DNA from: JASBTN01 sp965228805
GTDB lineage: Bacteria; Pseudomonadota; Alphaproteobacteria; Rhodobacterales; Rhodobacteraceae
NCBI RefSeq assembly: GCF_965228805.1
Contig: NZ_CBDDIE010000003.1
Coordinates: 124,001-188,000 of the forward strand
DNA length: 64,000 bases
Direction: 5' to 3'
In this document: one piece after another, positions 24,756 through 31,955 of the stretch
Position numbering within the stretch: position 1 is the first letter of the stretch
How the letters are laid out: each line of letters opens with the position of its first letter
The notes under the pieces: generated by a model
What the model was told of the DNA's origin: nothing
The model's database searches: none
What the model saw: only the letters and a program-made list of their open reading frames with translations
Position numbers and translations under genes: made by a program

Positions 24756-25820
24756 TCAGGCCACGCCCGCCTGCATGATCGCCGCTTCCGGCCGTGTCAG
24801 GATACGCCGCGCATAGTCGCCATAGGCCGCCGGGTCATAGTCCAGTTCAGGAAACTTCTCGACCAGACGCGCGCGCTGGCCCGGATCGACCGCGTCCAGC
24901 GCGGCCAGGGCCGGGTGGAAACTTTCAGTCGGCAGACCATTGGCCCAGACCACCTCGTGGCGCTCCAGCAGTAGGTGCACATAGGTCACTTCACGCAGGG
25001 AATGGTCCACATGCACGCGGCGGTCGTCGATCAGATCCTGCGCGGCCACCAGCACCTCGGGCGTGTTGAACAGCGCCTGGGCTTTGGGGCCGGTGATCAG
25101 CATGGAATGCTGCGGGCTGACGATCAGGTCACCATCGGGCCGATCAACCCCTAGGGCGCCCGCACGAATGCGCACCGGGCGCAGTTCCGGCATGGCATAG
25201 AGCCGCGCGCCGCTGATCCGGCGGTGGCCGATCCACAGCAGCTCCTGCGGGCCATTGTCGCGGGTCAGGATGCGGTCGCCTTCGGACAGGTGCTCGACCG
25301 GAACGTCGCCATCAGCGGTGCGAATGCGCGTTCCAGGGGTGAAACAGATCACACCGGTCGGCTGGTCGGTCAGGCGGTTCACGGCGCTCGCTTGCATCGT
25401 TGCCTGCACCACCCACAGGTCCGTATTGGCCGGGGGCACATCGCCCAGGAACATCAACAGCGGTGGCGTGCCTGGGCTGACATTGATCACCGTGACCGTG
25501 TAGCTCGACCGCCCATCCGTGACCTGAAAGCCCACGTTGAGCAATGGGTCATCGACCTCGACCGTTTCCGGGGGAAGCCCGGGGCGCAGGGCTGCGCCCA
25601 CCAGCTTGTGTACCGCGCGCGCGGCGCGCCTGCGAAGGTCCGCCTCTCCGCTGGCCTGCTCCAGAAGAAGGACTTCACGCGGGCCGTCCACCCGCACGGG
25701 TTTGCCTGCCCAGCGCCAGCTTGCGCCCACGCCCAACGCGTGCATCGGCGCGCCGGTCAAACCGTCCACTTCTGTCTGCGACCACGAGATGACAAACGTG
25801 CCGTGAGAGCCCGTCATCAT
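24756..25820 (-). CDS. Hint-domain (Hedgehog/intein-type) protein
   Basis: 354 residues. Residues 1-155 are a beta-rich region of unknown function; residues about 156-300 form a Hint domain. The putative nucleophile is Cys159 in GVICFTPGTRIRT, followed by VPVEHLSEGDRILTRDNGPQ, LIVSPQHSMLI and HEVVWANGLPTESFHP. There is no terminal His-Asn and no obvious C-extein, so it is not a standard intein. Such proteins are frequent in Rhodobacteraceae, often as processing domains of secreted proteins; this one lacks a signal peptide and RTX repeats. Start uncertain: two adjacent ATGs at 25820 and 25817. Confidence 0.8.
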   Translation of the reverse strand: MMTGSHGTFVISWSQTEVDGLTGAPMHALGVGASWRWAGKPVRVDGPREVLLLEQASGEADLRRRAARAVHKLVGAALRPGLPPETVEVDDPLLNVGFQVTDGRSSYTVTVINVSPGTPPLLMFLGDVPPANTDLWVVQATMQASAVNRLTDQPTGVICFTPGTRIRTADGDVPVEHLSEGDRILTRDNGPQELLWIGHRRISGARLYAMPELRPVRIRAGALGVDRPDGDLIVSPQHSMLITGPKAQALFNTPEVLVAAQDLIDDRRVHVDHSLREVTYVHLLLERHEVVWANGLPTESFHPALAALDAVDPGQRARLVEKFPELDYDPAAYGDYARRILTRPEAAIMQAGVA

Positions 25821-25919
25821 GCCTGTATGCCTGCCATTTTGTTTTTTATTGCCGACAGGTTAGCACGACCGAATCACCCTGGGAAGAGGGCGCTTTAACC
25901 TTTTTTCGGGCTGTTTCCA

Positions 25920-26831
25920 TCAGAAATTGAGCTGAATATTGATCGAGCCCAATACCTGCCCGGTCGGCTGCGCCTCGAATTCCTCACCCAGCCAGGTGAG
26001 ACCATAGAAGGCGCCGAACCGTTCGCCACGGTATTGAACCCCAGCCCGTGCCCGTGCGCGCATATCGGTCAGCTCATGGCCATCCGAGGCGGGCAGGTAA
26101 GCAGAATGGCTGACATGGGCGACATCTGCGCCCAGCAGAAAGGACAGGCCCGTGCCCATCTGCCCGCGTGCACCCTGGTAGAGCATGCCGGTGGTGCCAT
26201 CGCGCATCACCAGGCCCTGGGTAAAACCGGCACCGATCAACACGTCGCCTCCAATGCGCACAAATGTCTCGGCCCCGGCTTGGGCTTCGATAAAGGGACG
26301 CAGGGTCGTGGATGGGCTCAGCGCAAAGGGGTGCGCGGCTTCGACCACTGCGGTGGGCATGACCCGATCCGGGATCTGGTTGGCCAGCACGGCGGGGTCC
26401 GGCATGGTGGCACCGAACAGCTTGTGCATCTCTTCCTGAAAGCCGCTGATCCCGGTCTGCGGGCCGGTTAGCACCAGGTCCATGCCAGTGGACAGCTCCA
26501 GCGCGCCACGGGTGAAATGGCTGTGCAGCCCAAAGGACAGGATGCCCGCGTAGCGTCGGTCGTCCGCCGCAGGGGCGGTCAGGCTGGCCGGGGTGATCAT
26601 TGCAGCACCGAACCGGTACTCCAGCACCTCGCCGAATTCGCCACGTGTATCCGTACCTGCCGGACCACGCAGCCAACTGACCACATAGGCCCCGGTGCGC
26701 CAGCGGTCATGGTTGTCCCCGAGGTAATCGTTTGAAAACAAGCGACCAAAGCCCAAGGTTACCCGATCACCCGCCTGCGATGGCTGGGCAAAACAGGTCA
26801 GTACGGCCAAGGCCAGGGCGAATGCGCGCAT
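25920..26831 (-). CDS. LpxR-like outer membrane lipid A deacylase family protein
   Basis: 303 residues with a signal peptide (MRAFALALAVLTCFAQPSQA). The mature N-terminus GRLFSNDYLGDNHDRWRTG resembles the LpxR/DUF2219 motif, with Asn34-Asp35 near the start of the first strand, and the rest alternates like a 12-stranded barrel ending in INIQLNF (C-terminal aromatic). LpxR removes the 3'-acyloxyacyl group of lipid A. Without alignment the active-site His and Ser/Thr are not confirmed. Leftward, upstream of the Hint gene. Confidence 0.68.
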   Translation of the reverse strand: MRAFALALAVLTCFAQPSQAGDRVTLGFGRLFSNDYLGDNHDRWRTGAYVVSWLRGPAGTDTRGEFGEVLEYRFGAAMITPASLTAPAADDRRYAGILSFGLHSHFTRGALELSTGMDLVLTGPQTGISGFQEEMHKLFGATMPDPAVLANQIPDRVMPTAVVEAAHPFALSPSTTLRPFIEAQAGAETFVRIGGDVLIGAGFTQGLVMRDGTTGMLYQGARGQMGTGLSFLLGADVAHVSHSAYLPASDGHELTDMRARARAGVQYRGERFGAFYGLTWLGEEFEAQPTGQVLGSINIQLNF

Positions 26832-26926
26832 CTTTATCCCAATCCCAATTCACTGCCCCCCGGCCCGCGTATACTATCCGTTAACCGTTTTGCGGCCTAG
26901 TGCACCGGCGCAACAGACCCGCTTCA

Positions 26927-26983
26927 AGCCCCTCGCAATTGGGGCTATTTCGTGGCACCTCTGGGCGCAAGACCACGCCCAGA
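26927..26983 (+). promoter_or_regulatory. Two hairpins in the leader of the cystathionine-lyase-family gene
   Basis: AGCCCC (26927-26932)/GGGGCT (26941-26946) with an 8-base loop, then TCTGGGCG (26960-26967)/CGCCCAGA (26976-26983), a perfect 8-bp stem that ends one base before the AGGA Shine-Dalgarno of the ATG at 26996. Could modulate translation of a sulfur amino acid gene; it does not match the SAM-II consensus I know. Confidence 0.4.
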
Positions 26984-26995
26984 CAGGATGCCACC

Positions 26996-28099
26996 ATGAC
27001 CCGCACCCCGCCCCGTTTCTCCGATCTGCTCCACCTGCGCGGCAATGCGCTGGAGCGTGGCGACCCGATTGCCCTGCCGCTGGTGCAAAGCTCGATGTTT
27101 CACCAGCCCGGCACGCCGGAGGGGCCGGGCTATGGCCGGTCCCACAATCCGACCTGGGAGGCGCTGGAACACGCATTGGCCCATCTTGAGGCCGCCCCCT
27201 GCCGGATTTTCCCCTCCGGCATGGGCGCCATTTCCGCCGCGCTGTTTGCCACGCTCAAGGCAGGATCCCGACTGCTGATCCCTTCGGACGGGTATTACGT
27301 GACACGTGTCCTGTCCGCAGAGTTTCTGGCAGTCCTCGGCGTCGAAGTAAGCGAACGCCCGACCGCCGGTTTCAGCGAAGGGGGATTTGCGGGCTTTGAC
27401 GTGGTCTTCCTTGAAAGCCCCTCAAACCCGGGGCTGGACGTCATCGACATGGCAAGCATCGCCGCCGAGGTGCGACGGCTTGGCGGGATTACCATCTGCG
27501 ACAACACAACCCTGACCCCCCTGGGGCAACGCCCGCTGGACCTGGGCGTGGACATGGTCGTCGCCTCAGACACGAAATCACCCGGCGGGCATTCGGACGT
27601 GCTGATGGGGCATGTCGCCACCCGCAATGCCACCCTGCTGGAGCGGGTCGAGACCTGGCGCATGGTCTCGGGTGCGATCCCCGGCCCGCAGGAGGCCTGG
27701 CTGACCCATCGCGGGTTGGAAACGCTGGAGGTGCGGTTTGATCGCATGTGCAGCTCGGCCCAAGTGATCGCCGAACGGCTCGCAGACCACCCGGCGGCCG
27801 AAACGGTGCGTTATCCAGGCCTGCCCGGTGACCCGTCCCACAACCTCGCCCGCCAACAGATGACGCGCATGGGGTTCCTGATCTCGCTGACACTGAAAGA
27901 CGAGGCCACGGCCGAACGCTTTATCAACGCCTGCCCGCTGCTGCGCCCCACCACCAGTTTCGGGGGCGTGCACAGCTCCGCCGAGCGCCGCGCCCGTTGG
28001 GGGGACGACGTGGCGCCGGGCTTCGTGCGCCTGTCTGTGGGGGGCGAACCGGTCGAGGAGCTATGGGAGGCGCTGAAGGCCTCGCTTGACGCGCTATAG
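26996..28099 (+). CDS. metC: Cystathionine beta-lyase / trans-sulfuration PLP enzyme
   Basis: 367 residues from the ATG at 26996. Cys/Met-metabolism PLP family: substrate loop GYGRSHNPTWEALE, PLP-phosphate motif FPSGMGAI, DNTTLTPLGQRPLDLG, and PLP lysine Lys194 in SDTKSPGGHSD. SSFGGVHS near the C-terminus is the usual substrate-carboxylate region. Cleaves cystathionine to homocysteine, pyruvate and ammonia, or acts as gamma-synthase/lyase; MetC is favoured by overall pattern but not certain. Rightward, divergent from the LpxR-like gene. Confidence 0.82.
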   Translation: MTRTPPRFSDLLHLRGNALERGDPIALPLVQSSMFHQPGTPEGPGYGRSHNPTWEALEHALAHLEAAPCRIFPSGMGAISAALFATLKAGSRLLIPSDGYYVTRVLSAEFLAVLGVEVSERPTAGFSEGGFAGFDVVFLESPSNPGLDVIDMASIAAEVRRLGGITICDNTTLTPLGQRPLDLGVDMVVASDTKSPGGHSDVLMGHVATRNATLLERVETWRMVSGAIPGPQEAWLTHRGLETLEVRFDRMCSSAQVIAERLADHPAAETVRYPGLPGDPSHNLARQQMTRMGFLISLTLKDEATAERFINACPLLRPTTSFGGVHSSAERRARWGDDVAPGFVRLSVGGEPVEELWEALKASLDAL

Positions 28100-28151
28100 G
28101 TCACCTTGCGTCACGCGACCGTTGGCCGCGTTGCCAGCGGCACGGTCCCTT

Positions 28152-28180
28152 GGTCCTGTCAAGACATTCAAGACAGGACC
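28152..28180 (+). promoter_or_regulatory. Hairpin masking the ribosome-binding site of the small secreted protein
   Basis: GGTCCTGTC (28152-28160) pairs perfectly with GACAGGACC (28172-28180) over an 11-base loop. The only Shine-Dalgarno (AGGA, 28175-28178) is inside the 3' arm and the ATG is at 28186, so folding should block initiation. It could also act as a terminator for the upstream gene, but no U-run follows. Confidence 0.5.
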
Positions 28181-28185
28181 CTGAT

Positions 28186-28515
28186 ATGAAACATCTACTC
28201 TTCACCGCCTCCCTGCTTCTGGCCACCCCAGCCTTGGCAGGCAACCCGGCCTATTTGATCGACTTCGGCGAACGCGACCACAGCAACCGCATGGTGCTGG
28301 TGCATTCCCAGGGCTGGGGGTGGGACAGTGAAGGCAGCTGCGCCGAACAGGCGCCCAGCTATTGCCTCTACATCGATTTCTGCGGCAATTACCGCGTTTG
28401 GGTGCCGCGCGCCAATGCCGAACGGATAACGGATTTCCTCACGGCCAGCCGTGCCAACGCCATTGCCCTGCGTTCGGTTGATGGGCGGCAGAAGCTCTGC
28501 ACCATGTGGAGGTAA
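28186..28515 (+). CDS. Small secreted protein of unknown function
   Basis: 109 residues: signal peptide MKHLLFTASLLLATPALAG, then about 90 residues with four cysteines (CAEQ, YCLY, FCGN, LCTM) that could form two disulfides. The core reads GERDHSNRMVLVHSQGWGWD. Not recognised; no membrane segment after the signal. The ATG at 28186 is preferred over an upstream in-frame start at 28150 because it begins the signal peptide. Translation may be controlled by the hairpin just upstream. Followed by a GC-rich hairpin. Confidence 0.65.
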   Translation: MKHLLFTASLLLATPALAGNPAYLIDFGERDHSNRMVLVHSQGWGWDSEGSCAEQAPSYCLYIDFCGNYRVWVPRANAERITDFLTASRANAIALRSVDGRQKLCTMWR

Positions 28516-28552
28516 CCCCGCACGGCACCATCTGTGCCCCATTCGCAACAGG

Positions 28553-28577
28553 CCGGGGCGGCCCCTGCCCGCCCCGG
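28553..28577 (+). terminator. GC-rich hairpin after the small secreted protein gene
   Basis: CCGGGGCGG (28553-28561) and CCGCCCCGG (28569-28577) form a perfect 9-bp stem with a 7-base loop, 38 bp after the stop. Only TT follows, so termination strength is uncertain. Confidence 0.5.
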
Positions 28578-28660
28578 TTGATCGGCGCAGGCCCCGCGCC
28601 TATCTCGCCATCACACCGCCCATACGGGTCCAATTCACCCCTCAAAGAAGGAGCATCGCC

Positions 28661-28705
28661 ATGACCGACATTCGCCCTGCCCTTCGGGGTGCGACCAAAG
28701 CCTGA
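28661..28705 (+). CDS. Possible 14-residue leader peptide upstream of rtcB
   Basis: ATG at 28661 with AAGGAG 8 bp upstream opens MTDIRPALRGATKA and stops at 28705, 73 bp before the rtcB ATG. This is the best ribosome-binding site in the 263-bp gap, stronger than any before rtcB itself. It may be a leader peptide or a decayed gene start; nothing else is recognised in the gap except the upstream hairpin. Confidence 0.35.
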   Translation: MTDIRPALRGATKA

Positions 28706-28778
28706 TCGCGTAGGCATCAGCCCAGGTCCGACCGGCTATAAACGGCCACATCCAAAATCGAACCGATTGGACGAACAC

Positions 28779-29882
28779 ATGGGCAATACCCCCATGGGTC
28801 ACAAGCCTGCGCGCTATGATGATGGCGCGGGCGTGATCCGACATTTCTTCACCTCCGACGCCTGGATCGACACCCGGGCCGAGGATCAACTGAAACACGT
28901 GGCCGCGCTGGACGGCGTGCGCGCCATGGCCGCCTTTCCCGACCTGCATCCCGGGCGTCACGGCCCGGTGGGCTGCACGATTCTGGCGGATCGCGTACAC
29001 CCGCTACTGGCGGGCGGCGACATTGGCTGCGGCATGGCGCTGTTCCAGCTCGACCTGCCCGCGCGCAAGGTCAAGCCGGACAAGGCGGCAGAACGGTTGC
29101 GGGCCCTGGGCGCACCGCCCGAAGACGGCGCAGAGGCCTTGGAGGCGGCGGGCCTGCCCACCGACCTCTTTGCTGACGCCCTGGGCACGGTCGGGGGTGG
29201 CAACCATTTCTGCGAGCTGCAGAAAATGACTGAAACCACGCGCCCCGACCTCGACGCCTCCTGCGCCTACCTGCTGGTACATTCCGGCTCACGCGGACTG
29301 GGCCACGAGATCCTGACCGCCTGGCAGACGGGTACGCTGGACGAGCCCGCCTATCTGGCCCGCCATGATCAGGCCGTGACCTGGGCGCGGCTGAACCGGC
29401 AGCGCATTGCGGAACGGGCAGCACGGGCGCTTCGTGCGGATCTGGAGTTGGTGGTCGACAGCCCGCACAACTTGATCACGCCCCACGCGGGGGGCTGGCT
29501 GCACCGCAAGGGCGCGGCGCAGGCGGGCGGGTTGGTGCCGCTGGCTGGCACGCGGGCCACGGCGAGCTATCTGATGGACGCAAGCAAGGCGCCCGATGAG
29601 GCGCTGGCCTCCACCGCGCATGGGGCCGGGCGGCGGTTTGACCGGCGCGCCATGCACGGGCGCGTGGGCGGCAGCCGCTCGGCGCTCGACGCGCTCAGGC
29701 GCACCGATCTGGGCGGGCGGGTGATTTGCGACGACAAGGCTCTGCTGATCGAGGAAGCCCCCAAGGCCTACAAATCCGCCGCCAAGGTGGTCGCAGACCT
29801 GGAGGCAACAGGGGTGGCGACGCCGGTCGCAACCTTGCATCCGGTCGTGACCTACAAACGGGCACAGGAGGGGCGGCGATGA
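28779..29882 (+). CDS. rtcB: RNA-splicing ligase RtcB family protein (PrfH-associated, RtcB2 type)
   Basis: 367 residues from ATG 28779. RtcB joins RNA 3'-phosphate or 2',3'-cyclic phosphate to 5'-OH ends using GTP and Mn2+. Metal and guanylylation residues are visible: D81-I-G-C84, GGGNH143F, HSGSRGLGH176, SPH230NLITPH236, and the GMP-accepting H281-G-A-G-R. The protein is shorter than canonical RtcB (about 400-480), as in the RtcB2 group paired with PrfH. Its stop overlaps the prfH ATG (ATGA). No archease or RtcA adjoins. Established work shows PrfH plus RtcB rescue and repair ribosomes cut in the 16S decoding centre. Confidence 0.9.
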   Translation: MGNTPMGHKPARYDDGAGVIRHFFTSDAWIDTRAEDQLKHVAALDGVRAMAAFPDLHPGRHGPVGCTILADRVHPLLAGGDIGCGMALFQLDLPARKVKPDKAAERLRALGAPPEDGAEALEAAGLPTDLFADALGTVGGGNHFCELQKMTETTRPDLDASCAYLLVHSGSRGLGHEILTAWQTGTLDEPAYLARHDQAVTWARLNRQRIAERAARALRADLELVVDSPHNLITPHAGGWLHRKGAAQAGGLVPLAGTRATASYLMDASKAPDEALASTAHGAGRRFDRRAMHGRVGGSRSALDALRRTDLGGRVICDDKALLIEEAPKAYKSAAKVVADLEATGVATPVATLHPVVTYKRAQEGRR

Positions 29883-30493
29883 GCAGAACGCTTCTGATCA
29901 GTACCGGCAACGGGCCGGGAGAATGCGAACTGGCGGCGGGTCATGTCCTGACCCATCTACTGGTCGAGGTCGAGGCCGCCGGGATCGACGCAGATGTGAC
30001 TGAAGTCGCGGGTCGGCACGGACCGAAATCGGTGCTTGTCACGCTGCACGGCCCTGCTGCAAAAGGGCTGGCGGAGGGCTGGCTGGGCACGGTACTCTGG
30101 CGCTGCCCCAGCCCGCTTCGCCCCGGGCACAAACGGCAGAACTGGTTCATCGGCGTCTTTGCCTTGCCCCCTGCCCGGCCCGCGCCGCCGGATCACGCGG
30201 AGATCCGCTTCGACACCTTCCGCGCAGGCGGGCCAGGCGGGCAGCACCAGAACACGACCGACAGCGCCGTGCGGGCCACTTGTCCGGCCACCGGCCTGTC
30301 AGTGGTGGTCCGCGACGGGCGATCGCAGCATCGCAACAAGGCCCTGGCGCGGGAGAGGTTGGCGGCCTTGAAACAGGCACAGGCCGCGTTGAACAGCGCG
30401 GCACGGCAACAGGAGTTGCACCGGCTGCACGCAACCCTGGAACGGGGAACGCCGACCCGGCGCTTTTCGGGACCACGCTTTCGCGAGACCTGA
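29879..30493 (+). CDS. prfH: Peptide chain release factor-like protein PrfH
   Basis: 204 residues. Residues about 105-185 are a class I release-factor catalytic domain with GGQ at 120-122 (RAGGPGGQHQN) and the following TTDSAVRATCPATGLSVVVRDGRSQHRNK. The N-terminal 100 residues differ from RF1/RF2 and carry no PxT or SPF anticodon motif, as in PrfH. PrfH releases peptides from ribosomes cleaved at the A-site decoding region so that RtcB can reseal the 16S rRNA. Translation coupled to rtcB by an ATGA overlap, which supports the pair. Confidence 0.9.
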   Translation: MSRTLLISTGNGPGECELAAGHVLTHLLVEVEAAGIDADVTEVAGRHGPKSVLVTLHGPAAKGLAEGWLGTVLWRCPSPLRPGHKRQNWFIGVFALPPARPAPPDHAEIRFDTFRAGGPGGQHQNTTDSAVRATCPATGLSVVVRDGRSQHRNKALARERLAALKQAQAALNSAARQQELHRLHATLERGTPTRRFSGPRFRET

Positions 30494-30500
30494 TCCGTGG

Positions 30501-31718
30501 TCAGGGGCGCACGCGGCGGGTGGAGAGCGTCAACGCAATCGGGGCAAGCCCCGCCTCCCGCCGCTGCAGCCGCAGCAGGATCACCCCGATTCCGACCAGG
30601 GTCGGGCCACCAATAGACGGCGGCGTGAAGGAAAGCTGCGGGGCCAGAAGGGTCATGACCATGCCGTAAAGGCTCAATCCCCAGACCGCGACAAACAGCA
30701 CCGCCCTCTCGCCCCGCCGTGCCTGTTGAACGATGACGTCCAGGAACAGCGCCGCAGCCCCGGCCAACATGGCCAGATCATAGTCGTAGTTATAGGGGCT
30801 TATCAGCGCCGAGATATAAAGTCCCGCGCCGACCACAACCCTTGGCGACGCTCCGATCCGTCGCAGCCAGATCAGGGCGGCAAGGCCTGACAGGATCACC
30901 GATAGATGCAACACCGTGGCCAGCAGGACTGGCGCCCCGATGGATAGGGCAAAGGCATAGACCGAGGTCATGCGGAACAGGGGGAAGATACCCGCCCGCA
31001 GCGCCTCGCTGCTGGCCGCCGCACTGCCCAGGAACCAGGTCCAGACCTGCGTTCCGAAGACCAGCGTCGACAGGGCCGAGAACAGGGCCACGATCAAGAG
31101 CGCCGTGATGACAAGGCGCCAGCGCCGGTCTCCCACGGCCCAAAGTGCGAAGCCGATTGCCAGGTGTGGCTTGATCGCCATCAGCCCCAGCGCAATGCCA
31201 CCGGGCACCCCTGCACGCGGACGGGCCTGCACGGCCCCAAGCACGACCAGGGCCATCAGCCCGCCGGTCAGGAAACTGTTCTGCCCGGCACGCAGGATCA
31301 GCAGCATCAGGGGCAGCATCAGAACCAGAACGGTGTGAAACCCCTGCCCCGCCAAACGCCTGAGCGCCCAGAGGTACAGCCCCATGGACCCGCCCATGAA
31401 CAGAAGGTAAGCCGCCCAAGCTGGCAGCGCACCAAGCGGGGCAATCAGCATCGCGAAGGGCGGCGGGTAGCTGAAGAACAGCTGGCTGCCATCGAAACCG
31501 GCCAGGGCCGCTTGACGCTCAAGAAACTGCGCCGGGTCATAGGCGCCACGAAGGTTACCTTCGCTGATCAAGACGCCGACCAGGTGGAACACATCGAAGT
31601 CCAGCAGGACGGCCTTGTCCATCCGGTCGGGGGCGGCGAATTCAACGGCGACATAACCCGCCAGGGCAGCAAACACGCCAAGGATGAGGGCCAAAGTGCC
31701 AATACGAAGCCGGATCAT
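30501..31718 (-). CDS. Polytopic membrane protein, GT87/DUF2029-like mannosyltransferase family
   Basis: 405 residues from ATG 31718 with about ten membrane helices. The first periplasmic loop DFDVFHLVGVLISEGNLRGAYD and the following FFSYPPPFAMLIAPLGALP are typical of GT-C polyprenyl-phosphate-dependent glycosyltransferases (GT87). LLILRAGQNSFLTGGL and ISPYNYDYDLAML are further family-like segments. Would transfer a sugar in the envelope; acceptor unknown. Convergent with prfH (7 bp apart). An upstream in-frame start at 31766 is less likely; GAGGAAGG lies 10 bp before 31718. Confidence 0.75.
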   Translation of the reverse strand: MIRLRIGTLALILGVFAALAGYVAVEFAAPDRMDKAVLLDFDVFHLVGVLISEGNLRGAYDPAQFLERQAALAGFDGSQLFFSYPPPFAMLIAPLGALPAWAAYLLFMGGSMGLYLWALRRLAGQGFHTVLVLMLPLMLLILRAGQNSFLTGGLMALVVLGAVQARPRAGVPGGIALGLMAIKPHLAIGFALWAVGDRRWRLVITALLIVALFSALSTLVFGTQVWTWFLGSAAASSEALRAGIFPLFRMTSVYAFALSIGAPVLLATVLHLSVILSGLAALIWLRRIGASPRVVVGAGLYISALISPYNYDYDLAMLAGAAALFLDVIVQQARRGERAVLFVAVWGLSLYGMVMTLLAPQLSFTPPSIGGPTLVGIGVILLRLQRREAGLAPIALTLSTRRVRP

Positions 31719-31894
31719 GCCGGTTGCGCCTTCCTCAAACTCTCCGCATCGGAAGCGGAGCTGCAAACATCTGATTTCAAATCAACAATTCAAATCGTCA
31801 ACCGTACCAAGCCTCACATGGCACATACGCCAAGCTGTGCCACGCAACACTCAACTCCACCTTAGGGAGATTGATCTTTCGGAACAACGAAAAA

Positions 31895-31919
31895 CCCCGC
31901 CACCAATCCGGCAGCGGGG
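31895..31919 (-). terminator. Rho-independent terminator of nrdJ
   Basis: CCCCGC (31895-31900) and GCGGGG (31914-31919) form the stem; on the minus strand it is followed by TTTTTCG. Lies 36 bp after the nrdJ stop. Confidence 0.75.
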
Positions 31920-31955
31920 TCAAATCGGTCGATATGTCGCAGGATCAGGCCCGGC

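Noticed and set aside
24756..25820. Intein
   Set aside because: Hint motifs without terminal His-Asn or a C-extein.
26884..26995. SAM-II riboswitch before the metC-like gene
   Set aside because: Hairpins are present but the conserved core of SAM-II as I know it is not.
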